Source of the DNA: Deltaproteobacteria bacterium
GTDB taxonomy: Bacteria; Myxococcota; JACPTQ01
DNA: 64,000 nt
Direction of reading: 5' to 3'
Assembly (NCBI GenBank): GCA_016192705.1
Contig: JACPTQ010000012.1
Location: 27,076-91,075 of the forward strand
Shown: in pieces, positions 16,741 through 25,942 of the stretch
Position numbering within the stretch: the first letter of the stretch is position 1
Layout: each line of letters starts with the position of its first letter
Made by a program: the position numbers and the translations under genes
The notes under the pieces: generated by a model
Seen by the model: only the letters and a program-made list of their open reading frames with translations
Databases searched by the model: none
Told to the model about the DNA's origin: nothing

Positions 16741-17921
16741 TGGATCAAGACGTCTCAATCGAGATTGCGAATGTCACGAAGGAGTTCAAGAGCTTCCGCG
16801 TTCGCGCCGCGCACACGACGCTGAAGTCCCAGTTCCTGCGGTCGGTGCTGGGAAAGGGCGAGACGCTTCCCGAGCGAAAACTCACGGCGCTCCACGAGGT
16901 GGACCTCGTTGTTCGCAACGGAATGTCGGTCGGCTGTATTGGCGCAAACGGCTCTGGCAAAAGCACGCTCCTCAAGATCGCCGCCGGGATTTATCGACCG
17001 ACGACCGGGCGTGTGACCGTTCGCGGCAAGGTGGCCAGCCTCTTGGATCTCGGCGCGGGTTTTCATCCCGAGTTTTCCGGCCGCGAAAACATCACGCTCA
17101 ACGGCCTCATCCTTGGACTCTCGCGACAGGAAATTCGGCGGCGCTTCGACGAAATCGTCGATTTCTCGGAGCTCGGCGGGTTTATCGATGCGCCGGTGCG
17201 AACTTACTCGAGCGGAATGGTCGTGCGGCTTGGTTTTGCGATTGCCATCAGCGTGGACGCCGAGGTGTTGCTCATCGACGAAATCTTATCGGTCGGCGAC
17301 GAGCATTTCGCGCGCAAGTGCGAGAAGAAGATGGCGGAGACACGGCAAAAGGGAACAACAATTCTCCTCGTGACGCATTCGCTTGGCACGCTCGAGAAAT
17401 GGTGCGACGAGGCGATTTGGCTCGATGCGGGGCGCGTCGTTTTTCGCGGTATACCGCGCGAAGTTGTCGCGCGATATACGAATGCGGTGACGAGCGCAGA
17501 ATCCCGAAGCGGAGCAAGCGATGTGGCGATCGACGGTGATTTGTCGCTTCGCGGGGAGGGCGACGAGGGAACCGCGGTGTTCCTGCGGGGTGGCGCGATT
17601 GAGGGCGTTGCGAGGGTGAACGTTGCCGCAGGGGGGGAGCGGCGTTTCCTTCTTGCGTCGATCCTTTCGGGCTCTGGAATCCCGTTGTTCGAAGCCGAGA
17701 GCGAGCTTCCATCGAAGCGCGAGGAGTCATCGGCGTTCGAAACGCGGCTCCGCATCGCGCCCCTCGATATCGAAAGCGGCGAGTACCGGTTCCAGCTTGG
17801 TTTTCGCGCGGGCGACAAACACAAGGTCCTTGTGCAACGCGGGTTTCGGGTGATTGAGCAGCGGGATGGCGGGGTATCGAATCTTCGGCACACTTGGACG
17901 CTCACCCCGCACAGACCGTAA
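16737..17921 (+). CDS. wzt: Polysaccharide ABC transporter ATPase Wzt with C-terminal extension
   Basis: About 394 residues from the ATG that overlaps the wzm stop (a second ATG follows directly). Walker A is GANGSGKST at residues 69-77, the signature YSSGMVVRLGF near 160 is the Wzt-type variant, and Walker B is VLLIDEIL. After the ATPase domain (~1-250) come about 140 extra residues, mostly beta (ERRFLLASILSGSGIPLF; YRFQLGFRAGDKHKV). In E. coli O9a and similar systems such a domain binds the modified non-reducing end of the glycan and makes export depend on capping. The open frame extends 5' into wzm and should not be used. Confidence 0.92.
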   Translation: MMDQDVSIEIANVTKEFKSFRVRAAHTTLKSQFLRSVLGKGETLPERKLTALHEVDLVVRNGMSVGCIGANGSGKSTLLKIAAGIYRPTTGRVTVRGKVASLLDLGAGFHPEFSGRENITLNGLILGLSRQEIRRRFDEIVDFSELGGFIDAPVRTYSSGMVVRLGFAIAISVDAEVLLIDEILSVGDEHFARKCEKKMAETRQKGTTILLVTHSLGTLEKWCDEAIWLDAGRVVFRGIPREVVARYTNAVTSAESRSGASDVAIDGDLSLRGEGDEGTAVFLRGGAIEGVARVNVAAGGERRFLLASILSGSGIPLFEAESELPSKREESSAFETRLRIAPLDIESGEYRFQLGFRAGDKHKVLVQRGFRVIEQRDGGVSNLRHTWTLTPHRP

Positions 17922-19526
17922 ATGCCCGATCCCTTCACTCACGCTCGCGCCCTCGTGCTCGTTGCAATTGTCCTCGCGGCGTTGACGCTCCTCCCGTACG
18001 CCGAAACAGGCTTCACGACCAACGACGACACGCGCCTCGCGCTCGTAACCGACCCGTTTGAGAGCGGTTGGCAAGCCGCGAAAAGCGCGGGCCGACTTCT
18101 CCATGCCGTCGGTGGCGTCATCGCGTACGTCCCGTACCTTGTCGACGACAACCTTTACTATCAGACGATTCGGCTGGGCTCGCTCGCCGTCTCGGTTTTT
18201 CTTTTTGGCTTTGTTGTGTTCCGCCTCTTTCGCTCTTTTCGCCTCGGCCTTCTCGCCGTCGTTTTCTTTTTCGCATTTCTCACGAACTCGTGGCAGCACA
18301 ATCTCATCACGTCGTACCCATTTGTTTATAGCGTGGGCATTTGCGCCTTTCTTGTTTCACTCTTATCGTTCCACCGGTTCCTTTCGAAACCCACGTGGCG
18401 ATTGGGCGTCGCGACCGGTGCGACGTATCTCGTCGCTCTCTTTATTTCCGAGATTTTTGTGCTCTACCTCATTGTCTTTTTTGCGCTGGGGCTCTCGGTC
18501 CGGCCGATTGAGTGGTCGCCGCGACCGCGCATTATTTACCGGAAGCTCGCCCTCATGGTGCCCCCGGTCGCGACCGCGCTTCTATTCGTCGTCGTCTACT
18601 TTTCTTTTCGATTGGTCTATCCTGCGACGTATGAGGGGATAGAGGTCGCGGGCGGTGGCCAAGTCGACAGAATCTTGAGCGTCGTGTGGCGGTATTCGTT
18701 GTCGGCGTTCCCGGGGCACTTCCCGTTTTCTGGGATTCACGACGGGCTCGTTTCGACGAGCGCACGGGGCGGTGGTCCTTTTGTCACGCTTGTTGCCGAA
18801 CTTCGCGTGGTGTGGGTCGTCAAAGCGTTGCTCGTCGCGGTGGCGGTCGCGGCGGCGCTGAAGTCGCGCGCGCGTCTCTTCGTCGGCCGGCCATGGATGG
18901 GCGGTCTTAGTCTCGGCGCCGTCCTCATCTTTCTCCCGAATCTTCTCGTCGCCATGAGCCCGAAATACCAGCGGTGGGTCGCGGAAGGCAGCCAAGCCTA
19001 TACGACGACTCACTTCTCTTTTTTCGCGGTGACGCTCTTTCTCGCCATTCTCATGATCGGCGCGGTTCGCGCGCTCGAATCTCGGAAAGCGCTGCAGCGT
19101 CTCACAAAGGGCGCCCTGCTTTCGGCGACGGTCCTCATGAGCCTCGTGACCGACGCGCACAATCACATCGTTACAGAGGACCAGGTTCGCTCGCAGGCCA
19201 AATGGCGCCTCATGGACGCGTTTATTCGCACACCGGAGTTCAAGGCGATCGCAGATGGGAGCGTTATCGTGGCTCCGTCGCTGTGGAAGTTTCATGGCAT
19301 CGTCGAAAATCATGAGACGTATTGGACCGACTATCTTTACCGGAAAACTGGAAAAAAAATACTCGTCCGATCGGGCGCCCAGAAGTCGGAGCCGCCGCGA
19401 ACGGGCGCGACCTATTTCCTTAAATACGAGGAGCGGCCCGTTATCGAGGACTCGTCGATTTCCATTGTGCGCGTGAACGACGAGAAGGGCGTTGTCGAGG
19501 GATTCACCGCGCCTCAAACGAAATAA
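17922..19526 (+). CDS. Multi-pass membrane protein of unknown function
   Basis: A 534-residue protein whose ATG directly follows the wzt stop with no spacer, so it is probably co-translated. It has about ten hydrophobic segments; the first loop contains FTTNDDTRLALVTDPFESGW, with an acidic NDD as found in GT39/GT83-like and O-antigen-processing membrane enzymes. A soluble C-terminal tail of about 130 residues follows the last membrane segment. It may be a lipid-linked sugar transferase acting outside the inner membrane; no catalytic signature proves that. Confidence 0.65.
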   Translation: MPDPFTHARALVLVAIVLAALTLLPYAETGFTTNDDTRLALVTDPFESGWQAAKSAGRLLHAVGGVIAYVPYLVDDNLYYQTIRLGSLAVSVFLFGFVVFRLFRSFRLGLLAVVFFFAFLTNSWQHNLITSYPFVYSVGICAFLVSLLSFHRFLSKPTWRLGVATGATYLVALFISEIFVLYLIVFFALGLSVRPIEWSPRPRIIYRKLALMVPPVATALLFVVVYFSFRLVYPATYEGIEVAGGGQVDRILSVVWRYSLSAFPGHFPFSGIHDGLVSTSARGGGPFVTLVAELRVVWVVKALLVAVAVAAALKSRARLFVGRPWMGGLSLGAVLIFLPNLLVAMSPKYQRWVAEGSQAYTTTHFSFFAVTLFLAILMIGAVRALESRKALQRLTKGALLSATVLMSLVTDAHNHIVTEDQVRSQAKWRLMDAFIRTPEFKAIADGSVIVAPSLWKFHGIVENHETYWTDYLYRKTGKKILVRSGAQKSEPPRTGATYFLKYEERPVIEDSSISIVRVNDEKGVVEGFTAPQTK

Positions 19527-19606
19527 ATTCGACCCGCCTCGCCAAGCGATGAAGCGTTTGGCACGTCGGTTAGAATCGTGATATCCGTGCCGGTCGAGAG
19601 GGGTCG

Positions 19607-21100
19607 ATGAGAAACAAGATTATGGAACCCGGCGTCTTGTCTGTTGTCATGCCGGTTTTCAACGAGCGGGCGACACTCAACGAAATCATGCGGCGCGTGC
19701 TGGCAGAGCCGGTCGTGGGCGAAGTGATTATCGTTGATGACGGCTCGACGGACGGCACGCGCGAGATTTTGGCGTCGTCGTACGAGGGGCACCGCAAGGT
19801 GCGCGTCATTCTGCAGGAGAAAAACGGCGGTAAGGGATCGGCGGTTCGGCGCGGAATTCGGGAGGCGCGTTGTCCGGCGCTCATCATTCAGGACGCGGAC
19901 CTCGAATACGATCCCAAGGACTACGCGCGCCTTGTTGCGCCGATTATGCGCGGCGATGCCGACGCGGTGTTTGGGTCGCGTTTCTTGGGCGATGAGCACC
20001 GCGTTCTCTTTTTCTGGCACTCGATCGGCAACACCGTTCTGACGCTTTTGTCGAATGCGATGACGGACTTGAACCTCACCGACATGGAGACCGGGTACAA
20101 GGCGTTTCGGACGCGGCTCATTCAATCGATTTCGCTTGAGTCAGACCGCTTCGGATTTGAGCCCGAGGTGACGGCCAAGCTCGCGAAGTTGCATGCGCGG
20201 ATTTTTGAGGTTCCGATTTCGTATAAGGGTCGCGAGTATTGGCAGGGGAAGAAGATCGGGTGGCGCGACGGGTTTGAGGCGATTTGGACAATTGCGAAGC
20301 ACACCTTGAGTCCGCTCACGGATACGCGCGCGGGAACCGGGACGCTCGAGGTTTTGTTCGAGGCGAACAACTATGCGGCGTGGCTTTATGATCGGACGGC
20401 AAAGTTTCTCGGGAAGCGGGTGCTCGAAGTGGGTTCTGGCGTTGGGACGTACACAAAAATGCTTGCGAACCGCGAACATGTTGTGGCGACGGACATCGAT
20501 GAATGGCACCTCGATCGACTGGCGCTCACGTTTCACGATTGTCCGAACGTGACCGTGAAGCGGCTCGACTTGAATCAATTCAATTCGGCCGATTTCAAAG
20601 ACGACGCAATCGATTCCATTCTTTGCATGAACGTCCTCGAGCACGTCGAGGATGACGAGGGCGCGCTTCGTCGGTTTAACGAAATGCTGTCGGTGGGCGG
20701 TCGCGTTGTGTTGTTCGTGCCCGCAGAGCCTGCGCTTTATGGTGAGGTGGATCGCCAGCTTGGACACCATCGGCGATATACGAAGGAGGGGCTTCGGGGA
20801 ATCGTTGAGCGAGCGGGGTTTCGCGTCGTTGAGCAGGCGTCGATGAACGCCGTTGGGATGCTCGGGTGGTTCGTGCGGGCGCGCGTAACGAAGAGCGCGC
20901 GGCTGTCGCGGTGGGATACGCGGCTTTTTGATTTGATGGTTCCGCTCTTACGAATCGAGGACCGCGTGAAGCTTCCGGCCGGCCTTTCGCTGATCGTCGT
21001 GGGTGAAAAGGTGGAGTCGCTCGATTCACGGCGTTTCGAAAACGACGCGGCCGCCAACGACGGTCATCTCGACGCGAACGTCGCGAAGGTCGGCCGCTGA
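19607..21100 (+). CDS. GT2 glycosyltransferase fused to SAM-dependent methyltransferase
   Basis: A 497-residue fusion. Residues ~5-230 are a DPM1-like GT2 domain (VVMPVFNERATL; IIVDDGSTDGTRE; IIQDADLEYDPKDY with the DAD metal site; the GYKAFRT loop). Residues ~235-470 are a class I methyltransferase (VLEVGSGVGTYTKML; VVATDIDEWHLDRL; CMNVLEHVEDDE; RVVLFVPAEPALYGEVD; HHRRYTKEGL). GAGAGGGG lies before the start; ATG at 19622 is an alternative. The last 25 residues overlap, tail to tail, the end of the amidohydrolase gene on the other strand. Both activities probably act on one polyprenyl-linked sugar; that is inference. Confidence 0.85.
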   Translation: MRNKIMEPGVLSVVMPVFNERATLNEIMRRVLAEPVVGEVIIVDDGSTDGTREILASSYEGHRKVRVILQEKNGGKGSAVRRGIREARCPALIIQDADLEYDPKDYARLVAPIMRGDADAVFGSRFLGDEHRVLFFWHSIGNTVLTLLSNAMTDLNLTDMETGYKAFRTRLIQSISLESDRFGFEPEVTAKLAKLHARIFEVPISYKGREYWQGKKIGWRDGFEAIWTIAKHTLSPLTDTRAGTGTLEVLFEANNYAAWLYDRTAKFLGKRVLEVGSGVGTYTKMLANREHVVATDIDEWHLDRLALTFHDCPNVTVKRLDLNQFNSADFKDDAIDSILCMNVLEHVEDDEGALRRFNEMLSVGGRVVLFVPAEPALYGEVDRQLGHHRRYTKEGLRGIVERAGFRVVEQASMNAVGMLGWFVRARVTKSARLSRWDTRLFDLMVPLLRIEDRVKLPAGLSLIVVGEKVESLDSRRFENDAAANDGHLDANVAKVGR

Positions 21101-22648
21101 AATCGCGAGGGGGTCTTCGGATACGACGACGAGATCGGCGCGCTTGCCAACGGTGAGTGACCCGGCCTCTTTTTCTTCAAACGCCGCGAAAGCCGCGCCC
21201 GCGCTGAACGCCGAGAGCGCCTGCGCCGAGGTCAGGCGCTGCCACGGGTTCCAGCCGCCGGTTGGGTAGCCGTCGCCATCGGCGCGGAGCGTCGCCGCGA
21301 CGAGCCCCAAGATCGGTTCAACCTCCTCGACCGGGAAATCGGACCCGAACGCAAGCGGAACCTTCGCTTCCAGCATCGACCGCCACGCGTAAGCGCGCGG
21401 CACGCGCTTCTCGCCGAGGCGCGCCGGGGCCCACGCCATGTCGCTCGTGCAATGCGTTGGCTGCATCGAGGCGACCACACCGAGCGCCGCGAACCGTTTG
21501 ACGTCATCCTCGTGCACGACCTGCGCGTGCTCGATGCGCGGCCGCTCGGGTTTTGTCGGCGCCGTCTGCGCTTCGAGCGCCTCAAGGACCACGCGATTCG
21601 CGCGATCGCCGATGGCATGAATGGCGACTTGAAGCCCGGCCTTCGTTGCGCGGGCGATCGCCGCCGTGAGCGACGCCTTGTCGCGCGTCAAGAGCCCCGC
21701 ATTTTTCGCGTCGTCGCTGTAAGGCTCTAAGAGCGCCGCGCCCCGCGAACCGAGCGCTCCATCCGCGAAAAATTTTGCGCCGCGCACGGCGAGCATTCCG
21801 CCCGCAATGCGCGCTTCGACGCCGCGGTTCTCTTGCGCGAGCAACGTCGCAGGGTCCTCGCCGTCGATGTAAACGACAAGCCGCACGGTGAGCGCGCCCT
21901 CGCGCGCTAAGGCACGGAGTACGTTCAGCTCCGCTTCGCCGATGCCCATCTCATGGACTTCGACAATCCCCGCGGCCGCGACACGTGTCTGCGCCTCCTT
22001 CACGAGCGCGGCGAGCGCCTCGCCTTTCGGGCGTTCAACTTTTCCCGAGACCGCATCCATCGCCTTATCGACGAGCACCCCGGTCGGCAAACCCGCGTCG
22101 TCACGCTCAATTCGCCCCCCCGCTGGATCGGGCGGTGCCGGCCGCGTCGGGTCGAGCCCAACCGCCGCAAGTCCGCGCCGATTCAGGAGCGCGGCGTGCC
22201 CATCCACGCGGCTCAAATAAACGGGATGGTCCGGTGTCGCCTTCGACAGCGCGTCGTGGTGCGGGAACCCCTTCATCCCCCAAAGATTCTGGTCCCAGCC
22301 GCGCCCAACCACCCACGCTCCGGCCTTCGTCGTTTTGGCGCGCGCCGCGACCCGCGCGACGGCGGCTTCGTACGACGCGACGCCCTTCAGATCGACGACC
22401 GCGAGCGATCGCGCCAGGCTAACGAGATGCGCGTGTGCGTCGATGAACCCCGGGATGACCGTCCGCCCTTGCAGATCAACGACGCGTGTCTTCGCCCCTT
22501 TTTTCTTCTCGACATCAGCGGCGCCAACGGCGATCACGCGGCCACCTCCGACCGCGATGGCGTCGGTTTTCTGTGAACCATCCGCTTCGAGGTGAATCGT
22601 GCCGCCCACGATCACAAAATCGGCGATCATCGCAATTAACGTCTCCAT
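21026..22648 (-). CDS. Metal-dependent amidohydrolase (YtcJ-like, amidohydrolase_3)
   Basis: A 540-residue amidohydrolase. GRTVIPGFIDAHAHL near residue 60 supplies the HxH metal site, VGRGWDQNLW is the YtcJ-type insertion, FADGALGSRGA, AIHAIGDRANR and IEHAQVVH supply further metal and catalytic residues, and FGSDFPVE near 440 carries the conserved Asp. The substrate is unknown; YtcJ relatives hydrolyse N-formyl, hydantoin-like or amide bonds. A second ATG six codons in could be the start. Its 3' end overlaps the convergent glycosyltransferase gene by 75 bases. The gene upstream is an acyl-CoA dehydrogenase 53 bp away, so an operon is possible. Confidence 0.9.
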   Translation of the reverse strand: METLIAMIADFVIVGGTIHLEADGSQKTDAIAVGGGRVIAVGAADVEKKKGAKTRVVDLQGRTVIPGFIDAHAHLVSLARSLAVVDLKGVASYEAAVARVAARAKTTKAGAWVVGRGWDQNLWGMKGFPHHDALSKATPDHPVYLSRVDGHAALLNRRGLAAVGLDPTRPAPPDPAGGRIERDDAGLPTGVLVDKAMDAVSGKVERPKGEALAALVKEAQTRVAAAGIVEVHEMGIGEAELNVLRALAREGALTVRLVVYIDGEDPATLLAQENRGVEARIAGGMLAVRGAKFFADGALGSRGAALLEPYSDDAKNAGLLTRDKASLTAAIARATKAGLQVAIHAIGDRANRVVLEALEAQTAPTKPERPRIEHAQVVHEDDVKRFAALGVVASMQPTHCTSDMAWAPARLGEKRVPRAYAWRSMLEAKVPLAFGSDFPVEEVEPILGLVAATLRADGDGYPTGGWNPWQRLTSAQALSAFSAGAAFAAFEEKEAGSLTVGKRADLVVVSEDPLAISAADLRDVRVEMTVVGGRVVFETP

Positions 22649-22701
22649 GATGAAAGGCGAAAACTAATCGGAAACGCTGAGGCGTTCAATCGGTTGTTGG
22701 A

Positions 22702-24510
22702 TCAGACGAGGGGATAGCCGTTCGTCTCAATGCAGGCCGCCGCGATCGCGCGGTGCACCTTCACGACCGCGAGGACTGGACGCTCGGGGAGCGTCTTCAA
22801 AAGACTCTTCATCCCGGCGAGCGCGTCGCCTTCCGCGATCGATTCGAGCACCCAGTTCGCCTCGCGCAAAACCGACTCATACGCCTCGTGCGCGAAGAGG
22901 TTCGCCATCTCTCGATGGGTCGTGGCGCGCCGCGCATCGTCCGTGTCGGCTTGCCCCGCGCGCGCGACGGCGCTGTCCATCGCGTAACAGGCGATGACCA
23001 TATCCGCGAGCCGCGCGAGCACCTCCTGCTGCTCGCCGAGCGCCTGCATGTAGGTTTGCGCCGCCGCTTGAATCGCGTACACCGTGGCGCGCTTTGCGCA
23101 CTCCACGAGCCCCCGCGCCGTGTCGAGTGGCGCCGGCCCGTCCAGCTTTGGAAGTTTCGCTGGCTCTTGCAGCTCCGCCATAATCTGCATCGAGAAATCG
23201 AGAAGCGGCAGCTCGCCTTTCATCGCGCGTTTCAAAATCGTTCCGGGGATGAGCATGCGATTGATTTCGTTCGTCCCTTCGAAGATACGATTCACACGCG
23301 AATCCCGCGCGATGCGCTCCACCTGATACTCTTCGACAAAGCCATACCCGCCATGCACTTGAATCGCATGGTCGGCGACGTCGTCGAGCATCTCGCTTCC
23401 AAACACCTTCAAAATCGACGCCTCGATCGCGAACTCCTCGATCGCCTGCACGACCTTCGACTGCGTGTCGGGCTGGCCCTTCGCGATCAGCGAAATCCGC
23501 GCATCCATGAGCCCCGCCGTGCGATACCCGAGCGACTCAGCCGCGTAGATCGACGTCGCCATCTGCGCGAACTTTTGCTGAATCAACTCAAATTCCGAAA
23601 GGCACTTTCCGAACTGCTTGCGGTCCTTCGCGTATTTGACCGACAGCTCGAGCGCGTATTTCGCCGCGCCGATGCACCCGATGCCGAGCTTCTCACGCCC
23701 AACATTCAAAATGTTGAACGCGATTTTGTGCCCCTTGCCGATTTCGCCGAGAAGATTTTCGGCTGGCACCAACACGTCCTCAAGGATGAGCGGGCACGTC
23801 GACGACCCGCGAATCCCCATCTTGTGCTCTTCGGGGCCAACGGTAAGCCCCTCCGAACTTCGCTCGACGATGAACCCCGTGAACTTTTCGCCCGCGATCT
23901 TCGCGAACACGATAAACAAGTCCGCGAATCCCGCGTTCGTGATGAACATCTTTGAGCCGTTCAAAATGTAGTGTTTCCCATCGGGCGTGAGATCGGCGCG
24001 CGTCCGGCCCGAGAGCGCGTCGGAGCCGGCGTTATTCTCGGTCAGCGCGTACGCCGAGATCACCTCGCCGGTCGCGAGCTTTGGCAACCACTTCTGACAC
24101 TGCGCCTCGTTCCCGAAAAAAACGATCGGCAGCGTCCCGATACCGGCGTGGGCGCCGAGCGTTACGCTCCACGATTCGACGATGTTCATCGCCTCGGAGA
24201 TGAGCATTGCCGTTGTTTCGTCAAGGCCCATTCCACCGTATTCCGTCGGGATGGTCGCCGAAAAGAAACCAAGATCACCCGCCTTGTGGAAGAGCTCGAG
24301 CAGCACGGCCGTGTTTTTCGCCTCAATTTCGGGGACACGCGGCAGCACCTCGTGCCGCAAAAAGTCGAGCGCGCTCTTATGAAATAGGCGCTGCTCCTCG
24401 GTGAACCTCTCTGGAGTCTGAATCGGGCGCGACCCGACCGGATCCATGAGAAACGCGACCCCCTTCGCGAGTTCGGTAGACGTCGATGCACTCTGCGCTG
24501 TCTGGGCCAT
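22702..24510 (-). CDS. Acyl-CoA dehydrogenase, long VLCAD/FadE-like form
   Basis: A 602-residue flavoenzyme. It has YALTENNAGSDALS (substrate/FAD loop), MFITNAGFADLFIVFAKI, KMGIRGSSTCPL, the FAD-contacting RKQFGKCLSEFE, and VHGGYGFVEEYQVERIARDS followed by IFEGTNEINRM, whose Glu is in the position of the catalytic base. The ~200-residue C-terminal helical extension, absent from short- and medium-chain enzymes, fits a long-chain fatty-acid oxidation enzyme. An excellent ribosome-binding site, GGAGGTGAACC, precedes the ATG at 24508-24510. Catalyses alpha,beta-dehydrogenation of acyl-CoA. Confidence 0.95.
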   Translation of the reverse strand: MAQTAQSASTSTELAKGVAFLMDPVGSRPIQTPERFTEEQRLFHKSALDFLRHEVLPRVPEIEAKNTAVLLELFHKAGDLGFFSATIPTEYGGMGLDETTAMLISEAMNIVESWSVTLGAHAGIGTLPIVFFGNEAQCQKWLPKLATGEVISAYALTENNAGSDALSGRTRADLTPDGKHYILNGSKMFITNAGFADLFIVFAKIAGEKFTGFIVERSSEGLTVGPEEHKMGIRGSSTCPLILEDVLVPAENLLGEIGKGHKIAFNILNVGREKLGIGCIGAAKYALELSVKYAKDRKQFGKCLSEFELIQQKFAQMATSIYAAESLGYRTAGLMDARISLIAKGQPDTQSKVVQAIEEFAIEASILKVFGSEMLDDVADHAIQVHGGYGFVEEYQVERIARDSRVNRIFEGTNEINRMLIPGTILKRAMKGELPLLDFSMQIMAELQEPAKLPKLDGPAPLDTARGLVECAKRATVYAIQAAAQTYMQALGEQQEVLARLADMVIACYAMDSAVARAGQADTDDARRATTHREMANLFAHEAYESVLREANWVLESIAEGDALAGMKSLLKTLPERPVLAVVKVHRAIAAACIETNGYPLV

Positions 24511-25015
24511 GGTTCACCTCCGGGGCGGGGAGATAAGCACGGCCCACGCGAGTTATCAACCGCGATGACGCAGCGCGTTCTTGACACCCTCAATCCCGGT
24601 TAACGCCGAGAAACCAACGCTACATCAAGCGCGGGTTGGGAGGCGCTTCGGCTTGCGAACGTCCTCGCGTCTGACTCAAAACCGTTTCCGCGCTGCAACC
24701 AAGTCGTCTGTTCATCGGGAATCCCATGTCAGGCGGGCACCGCAGACGCTGCGGACGCAAGCCTTCGCTTTCCTCCCATCCCGCACTTGACGCGGTACCA
24801 CTCAGCGTTACTCGGAATTTCGCCATTGGCTTTGGTGCCACGATGCGGTGTGGCGCGGGCACCCGCATGTCCCCTGCGTGGTCGTGCTCCGCTCAATTCC
24901 GCATACGGCCGCGCATTTGTCTTTCTAACGTCAGCGCCGCTGGATTCGTTAACCGATGAGGGTTCTTGACAGGGGCGAGGTTGCGAACAGAGAGCCGGGA
25001 CCGTACACTCTAATA
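24511..25015. other. 505-bp intergenic region without a supported gene
   Basis: This gap separates the minus-strand acyl-CoA dehydrogenase from the plus-strand glutaredoxin-like gene. Short frames exist on both strands but none has a ribosome-binding site, a recognisable domain or a signal peptide. TTGACA occurs at 24581-24586 and again at about 24965-24970, but neither has a -10 box at 16-18 bp. No tRNA-like cloverleaf was seen. Confidence 0.5.
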
Positions 25016-25723
25016 ATGGGGTGGCTCGCCCTTTTACTCTTATTCGCGTCAAGCGTTAGCCAAGCAGGTGCGGTGAAATCGCGCGTGACGACGGTCGTTG
25101 CGCCAACGGTTCGCGCCGAGTCGCGCGACGTCGCGTATGTTTGGGTCACGAAGCGGGGCGCATTTCGAACGTCGGCGCGGCTCGCGGAGATCCCGCGTTT
25201 CGCGCGTGCGAAGGTGCGCGTCGTACCGCTCCGTGGCGATGGGCCACCGGCCGGGACGATTTACATCGCCGATTTGAGGCGGGCGAATGGGCGCGGTGAA
25301 TTCCCTGTGACGCTTGGCCTTGAAGATGATTTCGGGCCACGGAAAAAACGGCGCGGTTCGGTGAGCGTCATGAACTTTGGCGAGCGGACGAAAGATGGAA
25401 AGTCCCGTGTGCAGGGAGCGAGGCTTGCCGAGGCCGGTGGGTCTGTTTCGCGCGATGCGACAGCGGGCGGCCCGCGCGTCAAGTCGGTCATCATGTACGC
25501 GACGAAGTGGTGCGGCGTTTGTAAACGGGCGCGAAAGTTTCTTGAAGCGCGCGGCGTGTCGGTTGTTGAACGCGATCTTGAATCAGAGCCGGGCGCGCGA
25601 TCGGAGATGCTCGCGAAGGCCAAAAAGCAAGGCGTTGCGACGCGCGGGGTGCCGGTGTTCGATGTCGCCGGGAAGATCGTTCCCGGGTTTAGCGAAGCAC
25701 GCATCGCGAAGCTCATTCAGTAG
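25016..25723 (+). CDS. Secreted glutaredoxin/thioredoxin-fold protein
   Basis: About 235 residues from the ATG at 25016, chosen because it places a clean signal peptide (MGWLALLLLFASSVSQAGA) at the N-terminus; an in-frame ATG 20 codons upstream would bury it. Residues ~155-235 form a glutaredoxin-like domain: VIMYATKWCGVCKRARKFL with the CGVC redox pair, VVERDLESEP, the TRGVPVFDV cis-Pro loop and IVPGFSEARI. The preceding ~130 residues are basic, beta-like and unassigned. Probably a periplasmic thiol-disulfide protein; partner unknown. Confidence 0.78.
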   Translation: MGWLALLLLFASSVSQAGAVKSRVTTVVAPTVRAESRDVAYVWVTKRGAFRTSARLAEIPRFARAKVRVVPLRGDGPPAGTIYIADLRRANGRGEFPVTLGLEDDFGPRKKRRGSVSVMNFGERTKDGKSRVQGARLAEAGGSVSRDATAGGPRVKSVIMYATKWCGVCKRARKFLEARGVSVVERDLESEPGARSEMLAKAKKQGVATRGVPVFDVAGKIVPGFSEARIAKLIQ

Positions 25724-25942
25724 CGGCGGGCGCTTCAGTCGCCCCTGGGGGCTTCAAAAGGTAATTCCGCACGCTGGTAACGCGTGAATCACCATATAAG
25801 TTGATCTAAGCGAGTCTAACCACACCTTTTCTTGCGAGCCATTATTCTGCTCGGGCGCCTCGGAGGAGCCGGCTTCGAGTCCGGCGACGGCGGGCTGCAA
25901 AAGCGTTAAGTAAACCAGGTCGCGAGCCTAAAGGAGGAAAAG
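25724..25942 (+). other. Leader region of secreted orphan gene
   Basis: These 219 bp hold two simple hairpins: GGGCG/CGCCC around 25732-25748 just after the preceding stop, without a T-run, and GCCGG/CCGGC at 25868-25872 and 25881-25885. A strong AAGGAGG (25931-25937) sits five bases before the ATG at 25943. No small gene was recognised. Confidence 0.35.

Noticed and set aside
22753..23955. 400-codon plus-strand frame
   Set aside because: Antisense to the acyl-CoA dehydrogenase, which has all family motifs.
24581..24610. TTGACA as a promoter -35 box
   Set aside because: No acceptable -10 hexamer 16-18 bp downstream and the nearest plus-strand gene is over 400 bp away.
25860..25900. T-arm-like GGCTTCGAGTCC
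   Set aside because: The stem and loop lengths are wrong and no acceptor, D or anticodon arm can be built, so not a tRNA.
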